A stretch of 64,000 nt of DNA from Bactrocera neohumeralis. Lineage: Eukaryota; Arthropoda; Insecta; Diptera; Tephritidae. Below are positions 63,133 to 64,000 of this stretch, in pieces (the stretch's first letter is position 1; every line of letters starts with the position of its first letter). The translations under genes were made by a program, and so were the position numbers. The stretch is from the NCBI RefSeq assembly GCF_024586455.1, contig NW_026089624.1, forward strand, positions 9,267,341 through 9,331,340. Reading direction: 5' to 3'. Below the pieces are notes generated by a model. It did no database searches. It was not told the DNA's origin and saw nothing but the letters and a program-made list of their open reading frames with translations.

Positions 63133-64000
63133 CAGTAGAATCCCGATTATCCGAACACCGATTATCCGAATATCCGATTATCCGGACTCATTCGTCTCGG
63201 CTCTAATTGTCAGTTTGAAAATGTTTTAACGGTGCAATGATACATGTTACGACAAGTTTATTTTCGCGTCTGATCGTGTTACGTGTACTCCCGCTTTCAT
63301 TTGTTTGCGGGATAGTGTTTGTTATAGTTTCATTTTCTTAGATAGCGTTCAACTGAAAGGTTGTCTCTTATTTTTGTCTGCCTTTTTGTGTTAGAAGTTT
63401 ACAATGTCCAAGCGAAAAAGAGTAGTGTTGTCTCTTAATGACAAAGTGAAGATAATTAAAAGTATAAAAAATGGTGAATCTGGCAGTAAGTTGGCACAAA
63501 TATATGGTGTAGGAACTTCTACGATATCAGACATTAAAAAGAATTCTGATGCCATAATGAAATTCACCTGCGCGCTTGAGAAAGAAGATGGAAGTTCGCA
63601 ACGTAAAGTTATGAAAAAATCTCAAAATTAAATTCTGGAGAATGCAGTTTATACTTGGTTTTTACAAAAGAGAGCATGTGGCCAGCCCATATCAGGACCT
63701 CTGTTATGTGACAAAGCATTGGAATTTAATCAAAAACTTGGTGGTGATAATTCTTTCAAAGCGAGCTGTGGATGGTTAGCAAGATTCAAATCTAGACATG
63801 GCATTCGAGAACTGGAGATTCAAGGAGAGAAACTTTCTGCTAACGTTGCATCAGCCGACTTTTTTGTAGACGAGTTAAAAGAATTTCTAGATGAAAAAGA
63901 ATACGATTTTGATTTTGTATAAATTGCAGATGAAACAGGTCTTAATTGGAAAGCTCTACCAAGCAGATCGTTAGCATCGCATCGTGAAAATGCAGCACCT
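63133..64000 (+). mobile_element. Tigger/pogo-type transposon, 5' part (runs off window)
   Basis: Starts CAGTAGAATCCCGATTATCC right after TA (63131-63132), a Tigger-like terminal repeat. The motif CCGATTATCCGAA is repeated about three times in 63142-63183. The transposase follows in plus orientation and is cut by the window end. Confidence 0.8.
63404..64000 (+). pseudogene. Tigger/jerky-type transposase, N-terminal part
   Basis: One reading frame throughout: CENP-B-type helix-turn-helix MSKRKRVVLSLNDKVKIIKS, GSKLAQIYGVGTSTISDIKK; after TAA 63629-63631 the second DNA-binding part YTWFLQKRACGQPISGPLLC, LEFNQKLGGDNSFKASCGWL, ARFKSRHGIRELEIQGEKLS; after a second TAA (63920-63922) the start of the DDE domain ADETGLNWKALPSRSLA with the first catalytic Asp. 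The second stop replaces the Tyr that normally precedes N-ADE. No frameshift, so only two point changes separate it from an open frame. Confidence 0.85.

Overview
This window looks like transposon-dense, repeat-rich chromatin of a higher dipteran, most probably a tephritid-like fruit fly. The base composition is AT-rich, the coding elements have insect codon use and short GT..AG introns, and the mobile-element set (DD41D rosa-type mariner, irritans-type mariner, RTE and jockey LINEs, Ty3/gypsy, piggyBac, P/THAP, Helitron, Tigger) fits a fly. I found no host gene, tRNA or rRNA: every ORF I could interpret belongs to a mobile element, and most are broken. Two 100-base N runs (31866-31965, 61576-61675) are assembly gaps.

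Layout. 0-7 kb: a dispersed repeat (R1), a degenerate RTE-type LINE (copy A), a short Helitron, a mariner relic and a small inverted-repeat element. 7.3-9.5 kb: a Helitron (copy a). 10.5-13.5 kb: a DNA transposon with 8-bp target duplication (ATGTTCAG), about 150-165 bp inverted repeats ending TAGGG-like/..CCCTA, and an intron-containing transposase-like gene of an unusual family (FDGRK / TDG / CxxHxNELPxRH / HSRW motifs). A second, diverged member lies at 58.2-59.4 kb. 14.2-17.2 kb: RTE copy B. 17.2-21.0 kb: non-coding R1-type repeats. 21.0-28.1 kb: two more Helitrons (b, c) broken by mariners, R1/R2 repeats and a MITE. 28.5-34.3 kb: jockey and mariner fragments, hAT-type MITEs, a gap, RTE copy C and a P-superfamily transposase relic with a THAP domain. 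34.4-42.1 kb: Ty3/gypsy element 1 (tRNA-Pro primer site, SAP-like motif in Gag) whose 3' LTR carries a cleanly inserted Helitron (d).

43.5-57.5 kb is a stratified nest. A palindromic TA-flanked foldback element was hit in its left arm by Ty3/gypsy element 2 (TSD TATA) and in its right arm by a piggyBac element (TSD TTAA). The piggyBac was in turn hit by a DD41D mariner just upstream of its ATG (TSD TA) and by a nearly intact RTE LINE (copy D, 9-bp TSD GCTATGAGA) inside the transposase. Because the foldback is a palindrome, each arm preserves the empty site of the insertion in the other arm, so the boundaries can be read directly.

57.5-64 kb: a lone gypsy-type LTR with primer-binding site, hAT-like copy 2 cut by a DD37D maT-type mariner, a MITE running into the second gap, an alternating-unit minisatellite, and the 5' part of a Tigger/pogo element with two in-frame stops. 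The best candidate for an under-described system is the TAGGG-ended transposon family. The strong minus-strand bias of nested relics also makes the region a reasonable piRNA-cluster or pericentromeric candidate, which is an inference only.
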